Origin: Monilinia fructicola
Taxonomy: Eukaryota; Ascomycota; Leotiomycetes; Helotiales; Sclerotiniaceae
Direction of reading: 5' to 3'
NCBI GenBank assembly: GCA_008692225.1
Contig: VICG01000013.1
Location: 1,364,001-1,428,000, forward strand
DNA length: 64,000 bases
Part shown: positions 1 through 12,028 of the stretch, in pieces
How the letters are laid out: every line of letters begins with the position of its first letter
Numbering within the stretch: the first letter of the stretch is position 1
Notes under the pieces: model-generated
The model's database searches: none
What the model saw: only the letters and a program-made list of their open reading frames with translations
Told to the model about the DNA's origin: nothing
Made by a program: the position numbers and the translations under genes

Positions 1-799
1 CTTCCCACCTCCTACCCGGCGCTAATACTTTAGTTCTCATGCAGGTGGCCCTTGGGTGACCAATAGCCTGCTGAGCGCAAGCTAGGACTACAGAGTTGAA
101 TAGTTGGGATGATTAGTAGATTGCTGCGCGCCTCCATCACGTGGGTGCTCCAAAACCTTAAGTAGTTTGGTTGCATATCTGATGAAAGACAAAAAAATTA
201 TGGCGTCTTTGGTTTTTCGAGGCTTTCCTTAAATCAACAAATCGAAACCATATCCGTTTTGTGCCAAAAGTGTGCGAATACAAGCTCAGATCTTACTCTT
301 AATTTACATATTTTTAAATAATTCAAAAGACAGAAACTGCTTGTACCATTCCTCGGGAGGTAGAGGTTCAAAAACAACCTAAATTTCCTCAAAACGGCCT
401 GTTTTTCATCCCGCTACATAACTCAAGCTCCACCACATGTTTTGAAACACAAATTTAGTATTCTAGAGCCCCAATCTGAGCGGTTCTTTTGGTCTTTTCA
501 AAGTTCTTCAATTCAGAAAACTCGGAATCGACTTTTGTAGGGCTCCCCCCTTCAAATGGCGCCTTTAACTTTACCGGCCACCGTAGATAGGTTACCGTAA
601 TGATACACGTGATAACCAAACTCCCTTGCGCACAATTACCTTCTCGAAATTTGAAGTTCGCGAAATTAATCTTCAAGGTTTACAAGTCAACTTTACCACC
701 AACTTTCGATTTTTTATTATCAACCAACAAGGCGCCTACATTGGATATCTCTTGATTTTTACGCCGCATTCTTGCCTACTGTAGAGTCTACCTGGACGA
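1..799. other. AT-rich gene-free left end
   Basis: I see no convincing gene here. The stretch is AT-rich, and the only open frame of note, about 73 codons on the minus strand, has no recognisable motif and no supporting splice sites. It runs into the decayed repeat array that starts near position 800. Confidence 0.5.
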
Positions 800-3500
800 T
801 TTCTGTTGTACTTGATAGAATCATTTTGCAAGCTTGATGGGAAACGCGACATTGGCTGGCTTCACGAAAAGTTGTCGGATCAACCTGTGTGGAGAGAGGC
901 TTCGGGGCACTGGACACTGGATCAACATAATCATGATGGATGTCAACCTAATGACATGGTACGATATAGATGGATTTTATTTTACTGGGAAGGGTATGGA
1001 TGGAAAACGCGACTTTTTTTGGCTTCACGAGTAGTTGTCGAATCGACTTGGAGGAAAGAGACTTGATGATATCAGACACTGGATCAACAATCTGTCGGCG
1101 ACAGAGGCTATCGATGATTAAAATGAAATGCGACTACGAATTCCCAATCCCAACTCCCATGGATTGTCGGAAGCAATTGGAGGAGTCATTGAAGGACTGA
1201 CCCGATGGACGACTACCTCGAATTAACTACCAAGATATGTTTTGATCTTGCAGAGATATGATTGTTTCGCTGTTTGTATTATCATTGTGTGATCGGAACA
1301 CCTTTGGAAATGACTTGCGACTAAAGAATCTTAAATGAGGTTTGATTATGGCAAAACACGACGGGTGGTAGTGAAATTGTCGAGAATAGGATCAAGAGCC
1401 AGGAACAGCAGGACAGCCAAATCAACTGGAACAGCAGCCAAGGGATAGATCTTAAGGTTTATTTTTTCTTCGATGTATCACCCTCATCATGGAATGGAGC
1501 TCAGGATTGTAATCCTCTCCACGAATTCCAGATAAATTGCACAACTGATTGTCGCGAGGGAGGATAGATGTAGGAGGTGATGGGCACTGCAAATCAACAA
1601 GGTATTTATTTTCATAAGGATTTATTTATCGACTTATAGAGACTCGCGACGAGGCAAACTTTGAGATTGAAATGCGACTGCGAGGTACTCAATTCATGAT
1701 GGATCGTCAAAAATAGCGGACAGATGAGAGGAAGAGGCCACAACTTGGATCAGCAACTCGGACAATTTGGCCACAACCAAGGGGGGTTTTTTTTTCCCAA
1801 AATGATTTAACCTTCGACATATACACGTTGTGAAAGAATGGGACTTGGAGACACATTATCGCCATGTATCTTAGTACGGGCTACGATGAATTGTCGCAAA
1901 TAAACCATAAGGTGAGTGGATCAGGTTGCGCATGGGAACAACAACTAGGAAGCCAGGCCAGCCGGACCACCCGCCAAAGATTTATTTACAGATTGAATTC
2001 CTCGTTCGTATATGCACTTTGGGATGTGGTGCGAGTTCTATTATCAACGACACCACGAATTTGAATACGATTCAAAATCAATTTTCGCAAAGTAGGATGA
2101 GTTAGCGGGAGCGGGGTTGGGACAAAATCAACGACCAGGACTAGTGGCGCCAATGACTAACACGCCTATTTTCACATCGATATATTCTTAGATACATACG
2201 CTTTATAATGCCACCGGAATAAAATTGAAATACGACGATGAACGGCTTGTCGCAAAGAATCCTATGGGCAAAGAGACGGTGGCGCATTGAATCATCAGCC
2301 AGGACGAATGGATCAATAACTAATGCCATCATTCCCGTCTATTTATCCTTCACCTCAGACATTCTTGTAGGATGGAAGTACTCTCTGAATTGGGATGCGA
2401 TCGAGATGGAGTTGATTGACAATCAATTGTGGCAGATGCAGATGGGGTGTGGGAGCCGGAGACGCCGCACGGGGAGAAACTGAAGAAGGCATTTATTCTC
2501 TTTTGGATTTGTTCATCGTGCGACTTGGTGTTTTAGGATCAGATGGCTTGCTCTTGGATTCGGAATGCGACCCCAGGAATATCAATTCGCAACAGATGAC
2601 GCAAATAATAGGATGGGTTGGAGGTAACGCGCACTGGCCCATAACCAAGGAGACTTGGCCGATGAACGAGGTATATGTTATCGAATTGATTCATTAATCA
2701 AATTAGACGCTCTCGCCGATGGAATGGAAAAAGAATGGAAATGCGGCTGTGGTGGAAATGTAGATGGGAAGGATACAGCCTGGATCGACAACTACACAGC
2801 TTTGCATTTATATCGACTTACCTTTCATGCTACAACTCCAATTAGGCATAATTGAATTGCTCGTGGGATTAAGATGCGACTATAAGTCTGCACTAAATTT
2901 CGAATAAGATTATTGAAACGTGAAGGTAGGTTTCAGAGTAGTCGCGCACTGGATGGATATGCGCCGAATCAGCGACCAAAGCATTTAATTTCGAGTAGAA
3001 TGATCTTCGGGCTAGTTGCACGCTGCAAGCCCCTCATTATGTTATTTAACTATTGAATGGATTCTCCGCAGGATTTGAAAACTTCGTTACAACCTGGATC
3101 AAAAGGCAAGTTATTGTTATTGATGGACAACTCAAGGGAAGACACGTCGCACACGCAAATTTTGATTCAGACGCCAAGGATCTATACTTGCCACGGAATG
3201 AATTTACTTTTGGAGTTGTATGGATTTTAATGGTGTAGTGAGTATAGGATTGGGTCTGGCGCGCAGATTGGAATAGGATGGAATAAAACGATACACATTA
3301 AGACGAACATTTAACTCGACCTACCGTCACATTCGTCTTTTACCATGCATTTGGACTTCGTTTAGAAATGCCTTCAGAATATAGGATAGCCGATAGTCTT
3401 ATCAGTATGGATTTGGAATTGGAAAGAGTGTGCGACCAGCGACAACAGAGAGGGGCATTTATCAGAAGCGCCATGAGAACACACCTGGGTTGTTATCGAC
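800..3500. repeat. decayed tandem array, unit about 150-190 bp
   Basis: The same set of short words recurs in order at a spacing of about 150-190 bp. A word like ATGCGAC or ACGCGAC is seen near 845, 1007, 1127, 1671, 2565 and 2871, with variants near 2231, 2396 and 2741. A word like GGATCAAC recurs, and so does an ATTTATTTTCGAC-like word near 1456, 1600, 1790, 1978, 2165, 2339, 2489, 2803, 2978, 3304 and 3453. The first two units (from about 836 and 998) are the most alike, sharing GGCTTCACGA, AGTTGTCG and CACTGGATCAAC in the same order. Open frames across it are short and differ from unit to unit, so it is not read as coding. I infer an old satellite-like array that has diverged heavily. Confidence 0.55.
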
Positions 3501-3539
3501 GAACAAAACGATGAGCACGATATTGAGAAGAATGCACAT

Positions 3540-5220
3540 GACAGGGCTTGGTAGTTATTGGTACGATGATGAATACTTCAGGTCGACCAGTGAGGAATGA
3601 GATGGAAGTAGATCAGGGGTTGAAAAGAATACAAGCGAAGAATGGAAGTCAGAGTAAAGGGAGTGAAAGGAGAGTGGGTAGTCGGTGGTAGAATTCATAA
3701 CGAGGATCGGCGAACGAGAGCAAATGGGCAGGTTATGGCGCAATAGAAAGACGGGGACCCATTGGATGGGTGATGGCAAAAGCGGCAGAAAATAAGTTCT
3801 GTACGTTTGGGTAGCAGCTAGACGCGAAGGCTAATACGACTAGGGATGAAAAGTAGACGGCAAAGCATGTATAATCCCAACGTGAGCGAGACATGCAAGG
3901 ACTGGAGATGAATACGAACAAGGATGAACCTGAACACGGCGAAGGATAAATGGATGAGATGCGATGAACGCTATTAAGGACGACTGAAGCGAGTAATCTT
4001 GAATGACTGCTGCAAGGGAAAAGTGGGATAATGAAGCATAAATGCGATACAGTATCATTGGGAATGAAGGAAAACTGGGAATAGAGAACGACTGGGAATG
4101 GAGTACTGCAATGGATGCGATGCGAATGCAAAAAAGTAAGCTGGACATCAGGACAGACAGATTTTGACAGAGATTGGATGCAAATATCCATACCTGTGAT
4201 AGAGGATGATTGAGACGACTGTGAGGAGGACAACTACGATGAATTTGAAGGAATGGGAGGGGTCGGGGAATAATTAATGGCACAAATGCGAGGAAAGACG
4301 AATGATGCCCATTGCGGAGGGAAAAAGAATATCACGAAAGTCGAATGCGATTTATGGTATATTAGATCATTGGGAAGAACAAGGCGAATAAAAGTAGTGT
4401 GGATTTGAATGACCGACGAATTTGAGAGAGCTTTATGGAGGATGAATGGGATGACCACTCGGAAGACAATGTTAGGAGAGCGTTGAATCTGACTGAGGAA
4501 TGTGATAGAAGATCTTGAAGGGAGCGAACAAATGTTATTGACGACGGATTCGGCAGGGACAAATTGACCAATGAAATGGAGGACGAACGGGAGAAAATTG
4601 ACGACTAGAAGATCCATAGAATGAGTACGAAGTGGGAATAGGGACAAACTGAAATTATGAGCAAGAGCCAACTGAGAGAGGAAGGGTAAGCCGCAAAGGT
4701 CAGTAGACTAAGAAGGGTGACAAATCCAAGAAGCATGGTAAGGTGAATTGTGGACAAGAATGAACTGCCTGGCAGGATGAATTGCGCCGCGGAATAACAA
4801 CATTTACGGAGAGGAATTCTGAGTAAGCGGGATTACGAACTATGAGGGGGGACAAGTTTGAAAAGAACGAATATGAAGGAGAGAACTACGGAATGGGAAC
4901 GAGCAGCGAAAATAAACCACAAACCATGAAAAAGAACGATGAAGGTAAGGTGAGAAGAGCTGACGAGTTATATATAGGTATAGATTGTTGAAAGGGGACG
5001 TACTTCAAATTACCGGTTGTGGGAAACTGAGAGCGACGTTGTGAGGTAGGATAAATTCAAGAGCCGAGGGAGGATCTCGGCTGTATTCATGGGAAAGAAC
5101 AAATTGTAAGAAACAGACTACAAAATTAGATGAGCTAAGAGGAAGTACGAAATTGCGAAAAGTGGAACTGCTTGGAAGGGAGTATGAATTTCAATTAAGG
5201 ACGAATGGGACTGATCCAGG
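3540..5220. repeat. degenerate purine-rich minisatellite-like tract
   Basis: The plus strand is strikingly rich in A and G for about 1.7 kb, with recurrent words such as GGAATGA, ACTGGGAAT, GGACGAA and GAATTTG. The spacing of similar words suggests a unit of about 27-30 bp. The minus strand carries several overlapping open frames (up to 166 codons) rich in Ser, Pro, Phe, His and Ile. These follow from the purine bias and show no family motif, so I do not call them genes. It directly follows the longer-period array to its left. Confidence 0.45.
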
Positions 5221-6410
5221 TGCAATAATGAATGGACAAATTCGATAACATATCGGAGGGATGTCGGTTATTTGGGCGGGCTTGGGGCTTGTGGTTTGAG
5301 AATTTAGAGAAGTATACAGGTGAGAACTATAGTAGTGTTGGCAGAGATAGCGCGGGCGACCGTTTTGAAGCAACATCTGAGCTAAATAAAACCCAGAGAG
5401 GATGGTGGCCGACGGAAACCGGAGGAACAAGACAAGGAAGAACAACAAACAAACAGGAACTGTACTGGGTCAGTCATTACACGCCATTACCTGCGCCCAT
5501 AAACTCTACCATCCTCTATAAAGGTACAGACGGCCCCTGCAGCTTCAACAAAAAAGTTCGCCACTGCATCTACCGCATTCTCTACTTATTCCACGAATCC
5601 TAGAATACTACCCCTACAGAAAGGATCATGCTTCACAATCTCAGCCTCCAACAACCTAGTGGTAGCCCTATAGTTCATTGTTTAAGTACATGGCAAGGGG
5701 TCCCCTCCAAGTGTTTTCGCTGTTCCTATATGTATCAAAATCGGAATCGGGACTACGGAATTCATTTCCGAGCGGACTTGATATACTGCCGATGTTTATA
5801 TGTTTGACTGACTAACCTTGGAACCACTAATAATGATTCCACGATATTGATTTGGGAAAGTAGATTTTGAACGTATCATGACGGAGCAGGAGAAGACGAA
5901 GGGGCAAGAGTAATGAGGCTAAGGGTTACACAGAAGAATTCGGAGGTTGGTGGGTTAGGGATAGGGGGAACATAGATGGCGTGTTAACTTTGCTTTCTTG
6001 GATTGGGTGGATTCGGATGATAGAGCGGATCTGATGTTACGTAGTTGACGTATCAGTCGTGATTACGGATAGAAAGATGGATGAACGTTTGATGAATAGT
6101 TTTTGAAAAAGTGCCGACTTGAAGTATGAAATCTATTGATTTGGTGGGTAGAATTGAGAGTCCCTTGATAGGATGTTATACCTGTGTATGATTATGGCAT
6201 AGAATGTCACCAGGTGGTCCCGAAGCGGAATCATACTACCGATGCAACGTATCTGATGAGTGTATGATCTTTCAATTTGTACCAATTACAATTCATATAA
6301 GTGATGGTGCGACAAATCATTCGATATATGCAGTACATTTGATACTCGTTTCTATAAAGCCAGACAGAAACCCCCAAAGTCATTATCATGTTCGTAATTA
6401 CAAGTCTCGT
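5221..6410. other. gene-free stretch downstream of the E1-beta gene
   Basis: No gene is supported here. A 123-codon plus-strand open frame at 5232-5603 has no recognisable domain or splice pattern. The right part is the 3' flank of the minus-strand E1-beta gene. Confidence 0.4.
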
Positions 6411-7726
6411 CTAATACTGAATAGACTTCTTGATAGCGTCATACACCCCTTTGCGATGGTTAGCCCTCGATCAGATTTTCATGGAGCCTTATTGAACTTA
6501 CTGGCAACATCTGGTACGTTGAACTTCTCAAACATCAGTGGCATGTGTATGCTCCAGCCAGCAACTCTGGTCACTGGTGCCTCCATTCTCAAAAATGTCT
6601 CCTTGTCTCCTTGTATGCTCGCTGCTACTTCGGCGCCTATCCCTGCATTGATCATACTTTCGTGTACTACGACACATCTTCCAGTCTTCCTTACACTCTT
6701 TAATACCGTTTCTTTATCCATGGATATACAGTCCGCAAATCGATCAATTCGATACTGACTCCGAGGTCTCTTTCTGCAGCTTCTAGAGCAGCGGAACATG
6801 TATACATGGGGTGACCGTAAGAGATCAAAGTTAAGTCTTTTCCAGGCTTAACAACTTCTGCAACAGATAGAGGTAGGGTATAGGCATCTATTGGAACTTG
6901 TTCAACTGCTGCTCTGTACAATGCTTTGGGCTCCATAAAGATACATGGATCGGGACTTTGAATAGCGGCGAGGAGAAGACCCTTTGCTTGAATTGGCGAA
7001 CGTGGCATGATGACTCGAAGACCCGGGATATGTGTGAAAAGAGACTCTGGAGACTGGGAATGGTATCTGTGAAATGCCAATCGTTAGTTGAGCTGTTCCA
7101 AAGGGTCCATGAAAAGTCAAAACAAACAAAGCTCCATGGCCCACCGCTCCACACGGCATTCTAACAGTGAGGCCACCTAAGCCTCTACCAAAGTCACCAT
7201 CTCTATATCGCCACTTCGCAGCCTCATTGACCAATTGATCAAATGCTGGATATACATAATCGGCAAATTGAATTTCTGCAACAGCTTTCATGCCCTCCGC
7301 AGCTGCCCCGATTGCAAATCCTATAATTCCTTGTTCACACAATGGTGTATTGAATACCCGTTCCGATCCGTATTGTTCTGCAAGTCCTCCAGTACAACGG
7401 AATACCCCTCCGAATCCTACATCTTCACCAAAAACCATGGTTGTTTCATCGATGGATAATGCGAGAGATAATGCATCGTTAATGGATTGAAACAGGTTCA
7501 TTCGCTTGGTGGTGCCATTTTGTATCTCAGGTGGAAGCTCCGGGTTCTGTAATGCACTTGATGTGCTATGGCAAAGCATGGCAGTAGATCCATAGTCAAT
7601 TTTCTTATTGAGTTTTGCTTGTGGAGGATGGGTCGAGTACGCTTTCAAGAATCTTGTATTGTGTGCTGTTCTTGAGGGTTTGATTGATTTCGCCAAGGAA
7701 GTTGATAATCTTGAAGGTATTCGCAT
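6411..7726 (-). CDS. branched-chain 2-oxoacid dehydrogenase E1 component, beta subunit (mitochondrial)
   Basis: This is the beta subunit of the thiamine-dependent E1 of the branched-chain 2-oxoacid dehydrogenase complex, which decarboxylates the keto acids of valine, leucine and isoleucine in the mitochondrial matrix. The start at 7726 opens a basic, Ser/Arg-rich leader typical of mitochondrial import. Hallmarks in order are [66 protein letters not shown] and [11 protein letters not shown] place exons at 7726-7128, 7066-6502 and 6448-6411 (introns 61 and 53 nt, the latter with a CTAAC branch point). The last exon supplies the expected tail ending DAIKKSIQY. One base is missing at 6718-6720 between LRTVYPW and DKETVLKSV. 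With it restored the total is 1,203 nt, an exact 400 residues. It is divergent from the glucanase gene. BCKDHB fits better than pyruvate dehydrogenase E1-beta. Confidence 0.9.
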
Positions 7727-8182
7727 TATGGATCAAGTATAACGTTCTACAACACTACGCTGGCTGAATTGATTGTGTTGTAACAAGAGATCTCCATTAT
7801 ATAATGGAAACTTATATTAATGTTGAAGTACAGTGTCGAACGAAACGCGGAGAAGTCTGGGGTAAGCCGCCCATAACCGATTGTCTGATAAGCCGATTGA
7901 AACTAGTGTATAGTCACGTGATTGCTATCTGAAAGTAACTTTCGCCAAGCTTTTATAGACCCAGCCCCCAAATTTATGCGGATGTTGCTGTAGGAACACA
8001 ACAAGAGCCCCTGGACATTTGCTGCGCATACATACGTATGACGAATATCAAAAAGTTTCTGATGCATGATTAGCACGTTCACAATTCATTGTACATATAA
8101 ACCATGTCACTCCGATAGTTTCACTTATATTGGTACGCCTTTCGCATTTCTACTGTTGACGAGAGCTGGAGGTGGAAAGAGA
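7727..8182. promoter_or_regulatory. divergent promoter with a TCACGTGA element
   Basis: These 456 bp lie between the starts of the minus-strand E1-beta gene and the plus-strand glucanase gene, so they probably hold both promoters. A perfect palindrome TCACGTGA (E-box core CACGTG) sits at 7914-7921, near the middle. Such sites are bound by basic helix-loop-helix factors in fungi. That it acts on either gene here is inference. Confidence 0.45.
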
Positions 8183-10897
8183 ATGGCGGGGGAGACATCT
8201 GAGCGACCATATAGAAAGAGCACGCTGCATGAGAAACGACGAGCAGAACGACGATCACGGGCCATCGTGGCAGAATCCGAAGCGACTTCTGAACCAACCG
8301 AATCTCAGACTTTATCAATTGATACTTTAACAAGATTAAACGATGCCATTGAACGAGAGAAAAGAAGGGAGGAGAGGAGGAAATCGAGGTCGCGACCACC
8401 GGTGAAGGAGGGCCATGGGCGGTCAAGGGAACGAGGTTCGCCCAGCAAAGACAGGAGACGAAAGGAACGCGGATATGCGACTGAGGATTCCAGGTCGCCG
8501 AGTAAAAACAGGAGGAGAGGGCGCGGTTATGATGAGGTTCCCGGATCACCAAGTAAGGAGAGAAGGCGAGACCGCGGTTATACGGATGATGAGTCTGGTT
8601 CACCAAATAAGGACAGAAGAAGACAAGAACGAGGATTCACCGATGATGAAACCGGATACCCTGGCAAAAACAAAAAGAACAGAGAGCGCGAATATTCCGA
8701 ATACGAGACAGCTGCAGAAACAGCTTTAAGAATTGCAAAGCAGAGAAGAAAGCAGAATGGCATCCCCGAACCAAAATCAAAACCAAAACCAGATGCTCCG
8801 CGTAAAGAACAACGGGCTTCGAAGATACCCAACAAATTTACAGATGATGAAAATGTTTATGAGAAACCTCTGAAAGAACCCAAAACAAAAAAGCGGCGGG
8901 TTGTCAGCGGAGCACTTTTAGAAGAAGGTGAAGGAGAGCTAAAGCAACGAAGGATATTTAGTGGCGCGGGACTGAAAAATGACCTGAGGCATCTGAAAGG
9001 ACTGAGGGGAGGGTATGCGCCCACGGAATCGAGTTATCATGAGAAGTATATTGAAAGTGACGAGGATTTCAGGAAGAGGAGGAAGCGTATATGTGAGTTT
9101 TTACACTCGAGGGGAAAAGGTTTGAGATTAAGAACTGATCATGTATTTAGGGATTGGAATTGGCATTGGCATAGTAATTTTGATAATTATAATAGCAGTT
9201 GCTGTAAGCGCCAACAAAAATCAGACGTCAAGTTCACCATCTACTGCACCTGCATCAGCAAGTGGAACTCCTCCAAAATTCAAATCTCGATGGGATGTCA
9301 GAAAATGATATTCCAGTTGGAGCTCGAGGGACATATTTAGACCCCTTTACATGGTACGATACATTAGATTTCAATGTCACATATACAAATGAGACTGTTG
9401 GAGATCTTCCGGTTATGGGCTTAAATACTTCTTACAGCGATGATGTAGCACCAAACTCTAAAGTGCCCAAAATTTCTGAGGAATGGGGGGCGTATACTTC
9501 AAGGCCAGCTAGAGGTGTCAACTTAGGTGGTTGGCTTTCTATCGAACCATGGATTACGCCATCTCTCTTTAATTCTTACTCATCAGCAGATGGTATTATC
9601 GATGAGTGGACACTGGTCACCAAATTGGGGCCCACTACCGCGGCATCTACCCTCGAAAAGCACTATGCAACATTTGTGTCGGAACAAACTTTCGCCGATA
9701 TTGCCGCTGCTGGATTGGATCACGTTCGAATACCTTTCTCTTATTGGGCTGTGATAACTTATGATGATGATCCATACGTTTTTTCGAACCTCATGGCGTT
9801 ACCTCCTCCGCGGTATAGAATGGGCTCGCAAGTATGGCCTTCGCATCAATCTCGATCTCCACGCGCTCCCTGGATCCCAAAACGGTTGGAATCACTCCGG
9901 TCGCCAAGGAGTGATTGGTTGGTTGAACGGAACAAATGGTGATTTGAATGCTCAACGCAGCATTGAAGTCCACGATCGACTCTCTAAATTTTTTGCTCAG
10001 GACCGCTATAAAAATATTCTTAGTTTCTATGGCCTCGTCAATGAACCTAAAATGACAGCTCTCGACGTTAACTCTGTTCTAAATTGGACATCCACCGTCA
10101 CCGATTTGGTCGTAAAGAATGGTATCTCAGCATACGTTGTAATTGGAGATGGGTTCCGCGGACTCGAAAACTGGCAGGGTGATTTGACGGGCTATGACAA
10201 TCTCATTTTGGATGTCCATCAATACGTCATCTTCAACAGCGGCCAAATTGTCTTTAACCATTCGGAGAAGGTCACATATGCCTGTAGTGGCTGGACTCAA
10301 CAAACCGAGATATCCATGAATAAAAGTACGGGATTCGGTCCGACGATGGTAGCTGAATGGTCCCAAGCCGATACGGATTGTGCAACTTATCTCACGAATG
10401 TCAATCAAGGAAATAGATGGGAAGGTACTTATAATACTGGAGACCCAACGTCGGCACAAACAACGCCGGATTGTCCTGCTAAGGATAGTACATGTAGTTG
10501 CAAGAATGCGAATGCAGATCCAAGTACTTATAGTGATTCTTACAAAAGCTTTTTGAAGATGTTTGCCGAGGCGCAAATGCACAGTTTTGAATTAGGGTGG
10601 GGCTGGTTTTATTGGACTTGGACTACGGAGACTAGTGAGGGTGGTGGAACTCAGTGGAGTGAGTTTCTTTTTTTCTTTGCCTTCCATTTTTCATCAAATC
10701 TCCGCTTTTCATATTGTCGGATCTACTTGAGAAGAAAGAGTGCTAAGGGAGATTATTGAATGGATACTAATCATGCCAAATTAATAGGTTATGAAAGGGG
10801 ATTGGCAGCAGGCATTCTTCCAAAATTGGCCTACGAACCGGACTTTACATGTTCTTCAACGATACCGGATTTCAGTGACTTGCCTGAGTACTATTAG
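8183..10897 (+). CDS. glucan 1,3-beta-glucosidase, ExgD type, GH5, type II membrane protein
   Basis: The predicted exo-beta-1,3-glucanase is anchored in the plasma membrane with its catalytic domain facing the cell wall. The start at 8183 opens MAGETSERPYRKS. A basic cytoplasmic tail of about 300 residues follows, with five imperfect 17-19 residue repeats, then one membrane helix (IGIGIGIVILIIIIAVAV) and a Ser/Thr/Pro linker. The GH5 domain has RGVNLGGWLSIEPW, NLDLHALPGSQNGWNHSGRQG, LVNEP (acid/base Glu near residue 600) and MVAEWS (nucleophile Glu near residue 704). I place exons at 8183-9092, 9151-10658 and 10788-10897; the last intron has a TACTAAT branch point. Two extra bases break the frame: one A in 9275-9278 and one T in 9779-9784. 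Dropping both gives 2,526 nt, exactly 841 residues. Confidence 0.9.
8430..8705 (+). repeat. coding tandem repeat in the glucanase cytoplasmic tail
   Basis: Five imperfect tandem repeats of 17-19 codons encode units such as SPSKDRRRKERGYATEDSR, SPSKNRRRGRGYDEVPG, SPSKERRRDRGYTDDESG and SPNKDRRRQERGFTDDETG, with a more diverged fifth starting YPGKNKKNRER. Each has an SPSK-like start, an Arg/Lys cluster and an acidic Asp/Glu end. The SP sites look like possible targets of proline-directed kinases, which is inference. Confidence 0.8.
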
Positions 10898-11867
10898 ATG
10901 TTGCTACTTGGGACTCGACAGATTGACGATGCTGGCGTTAGTGGAAAAGAGCGAATAAAAAGTATCACGATGGCATGAACGATGTATGCATATAGAAAGA
11001 GTTGAGTGTGTATGGATTAGATTTGATGATACAGTTCAAAGATTAGAGATGGGATTAATTGGACTTGTATATGTGTACGTACATATGAGTTGGATGTTAA
11101 GGGAGCGAGGCAAATAATAAGTTGAAAGGAAGTTCCACCAGCATTGAACTCTGGCTCTGTAGGTAGCTGTCCGGTACATAGTTAGGCAGATAATTGGTAT
11201 TCATGATTAATAAATGAATGAAAGATTCAGCGACATTGACCTCCACGAAGTGAAATATCCTGTCCATCCGAACATGAAGAGATCACCGGGTTTTTCCCCC
11301 CCCCCCCTTTCACTCCATTCGTGTTACGAGTCTCACCTCTACATCTTTGATGCTGGGCCCGCCGCAGAACAAAGTCTCTCCTCACCCGCTCCCATCATCG
11401 CACTGCATACCCACAAGGGAGACGATTGACACCAACCTTTGTGCAAGACGCTATACAAGAACAACCACCTGCACCCACCCCCCCCATCCGACGACACAAT
11501 ACCCAATGCCCCACCCCACCCCACCCCACACCTCACCTAAAAATCAACACTCGCACCCAAGCCCCCCACTCCAGCACCGCGGCTCGAGCCTCTCAACCGA
11601 CATCCAGACGCGCCCCACGAAGAGGAACCCCAAAAAGCAAACACAGGGAGCGCTGCCCCCGCGATCCCTAAGTAAGATCCCCATCATCTCATCTCATCAC
11701 ATCACATCACATCACATCCTCGACCTCGCTCGCTCGATCCAGGAAACGCGATCCGGTCCTTGCCGCTACTCTCGTTGACCGTACCGGCCTTTTGCTCGAG
11801 CTCCTATCTTTCCTTCCCCCCTCTCATTCCCGCCTTCCCCCTCCCCCTCTTTTACACCCAAACCCAC

Positions 11868-11899
11868 ACGCAAACGCAAACGCAAACGCAAACGCAAAC
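11868..11899. repeat. hexanucleotide array (CGCAAA)n
   Basis: About five tandem copies of CGCAAA, directly visible, within the C-rich block. Confidence 0.9.
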
Positions 11900-11970
11900 A
11901 GCCACCTACCCACCGCCAAAACAAGACCACGCGCCATCTTCCTTGTATATCGAGCTCTTCTTACATTTTA

Positions 11971-12028
11971 CATCTTGCATCTTGCATCTTGCATCTTGCA
12001 TCTTGCATCTTGCATCTTGCATCTTGCA
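11971..12028. repeat. heptanucleotide array (CATCTTG)8
   Basis: Eight perfect tandem copies of the 7-mer CATCTTG. The unit length is not a multiple of three, so the array would shift frame with each copy change, which argues against coding use. Confidence 0.95.

Noticed and set aside
806..1200. Three overlapping plus-strand frames of 66-86 codons with the similar words GWLHEKL, WLHE and GFTSSCRI
   Set aside because: The likeness comes from the decayed tandem array: the same repeat unit is read in different frames. There is no start, splice or family support.
3733..4671. Long Ser/Phe/His/Pro-rich minus-strand frames (145-166 codons)
   Set aside because: They overlap one another in different frames and follow from the extreme purine bias of the plus strand, which has few stops on the opposite strand.
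6204..6758. 184-codon plus-strand frame opposite the E1-beta gene
   Set aside because: It is the antisense shadow of conserved coding exons on the minus strand.
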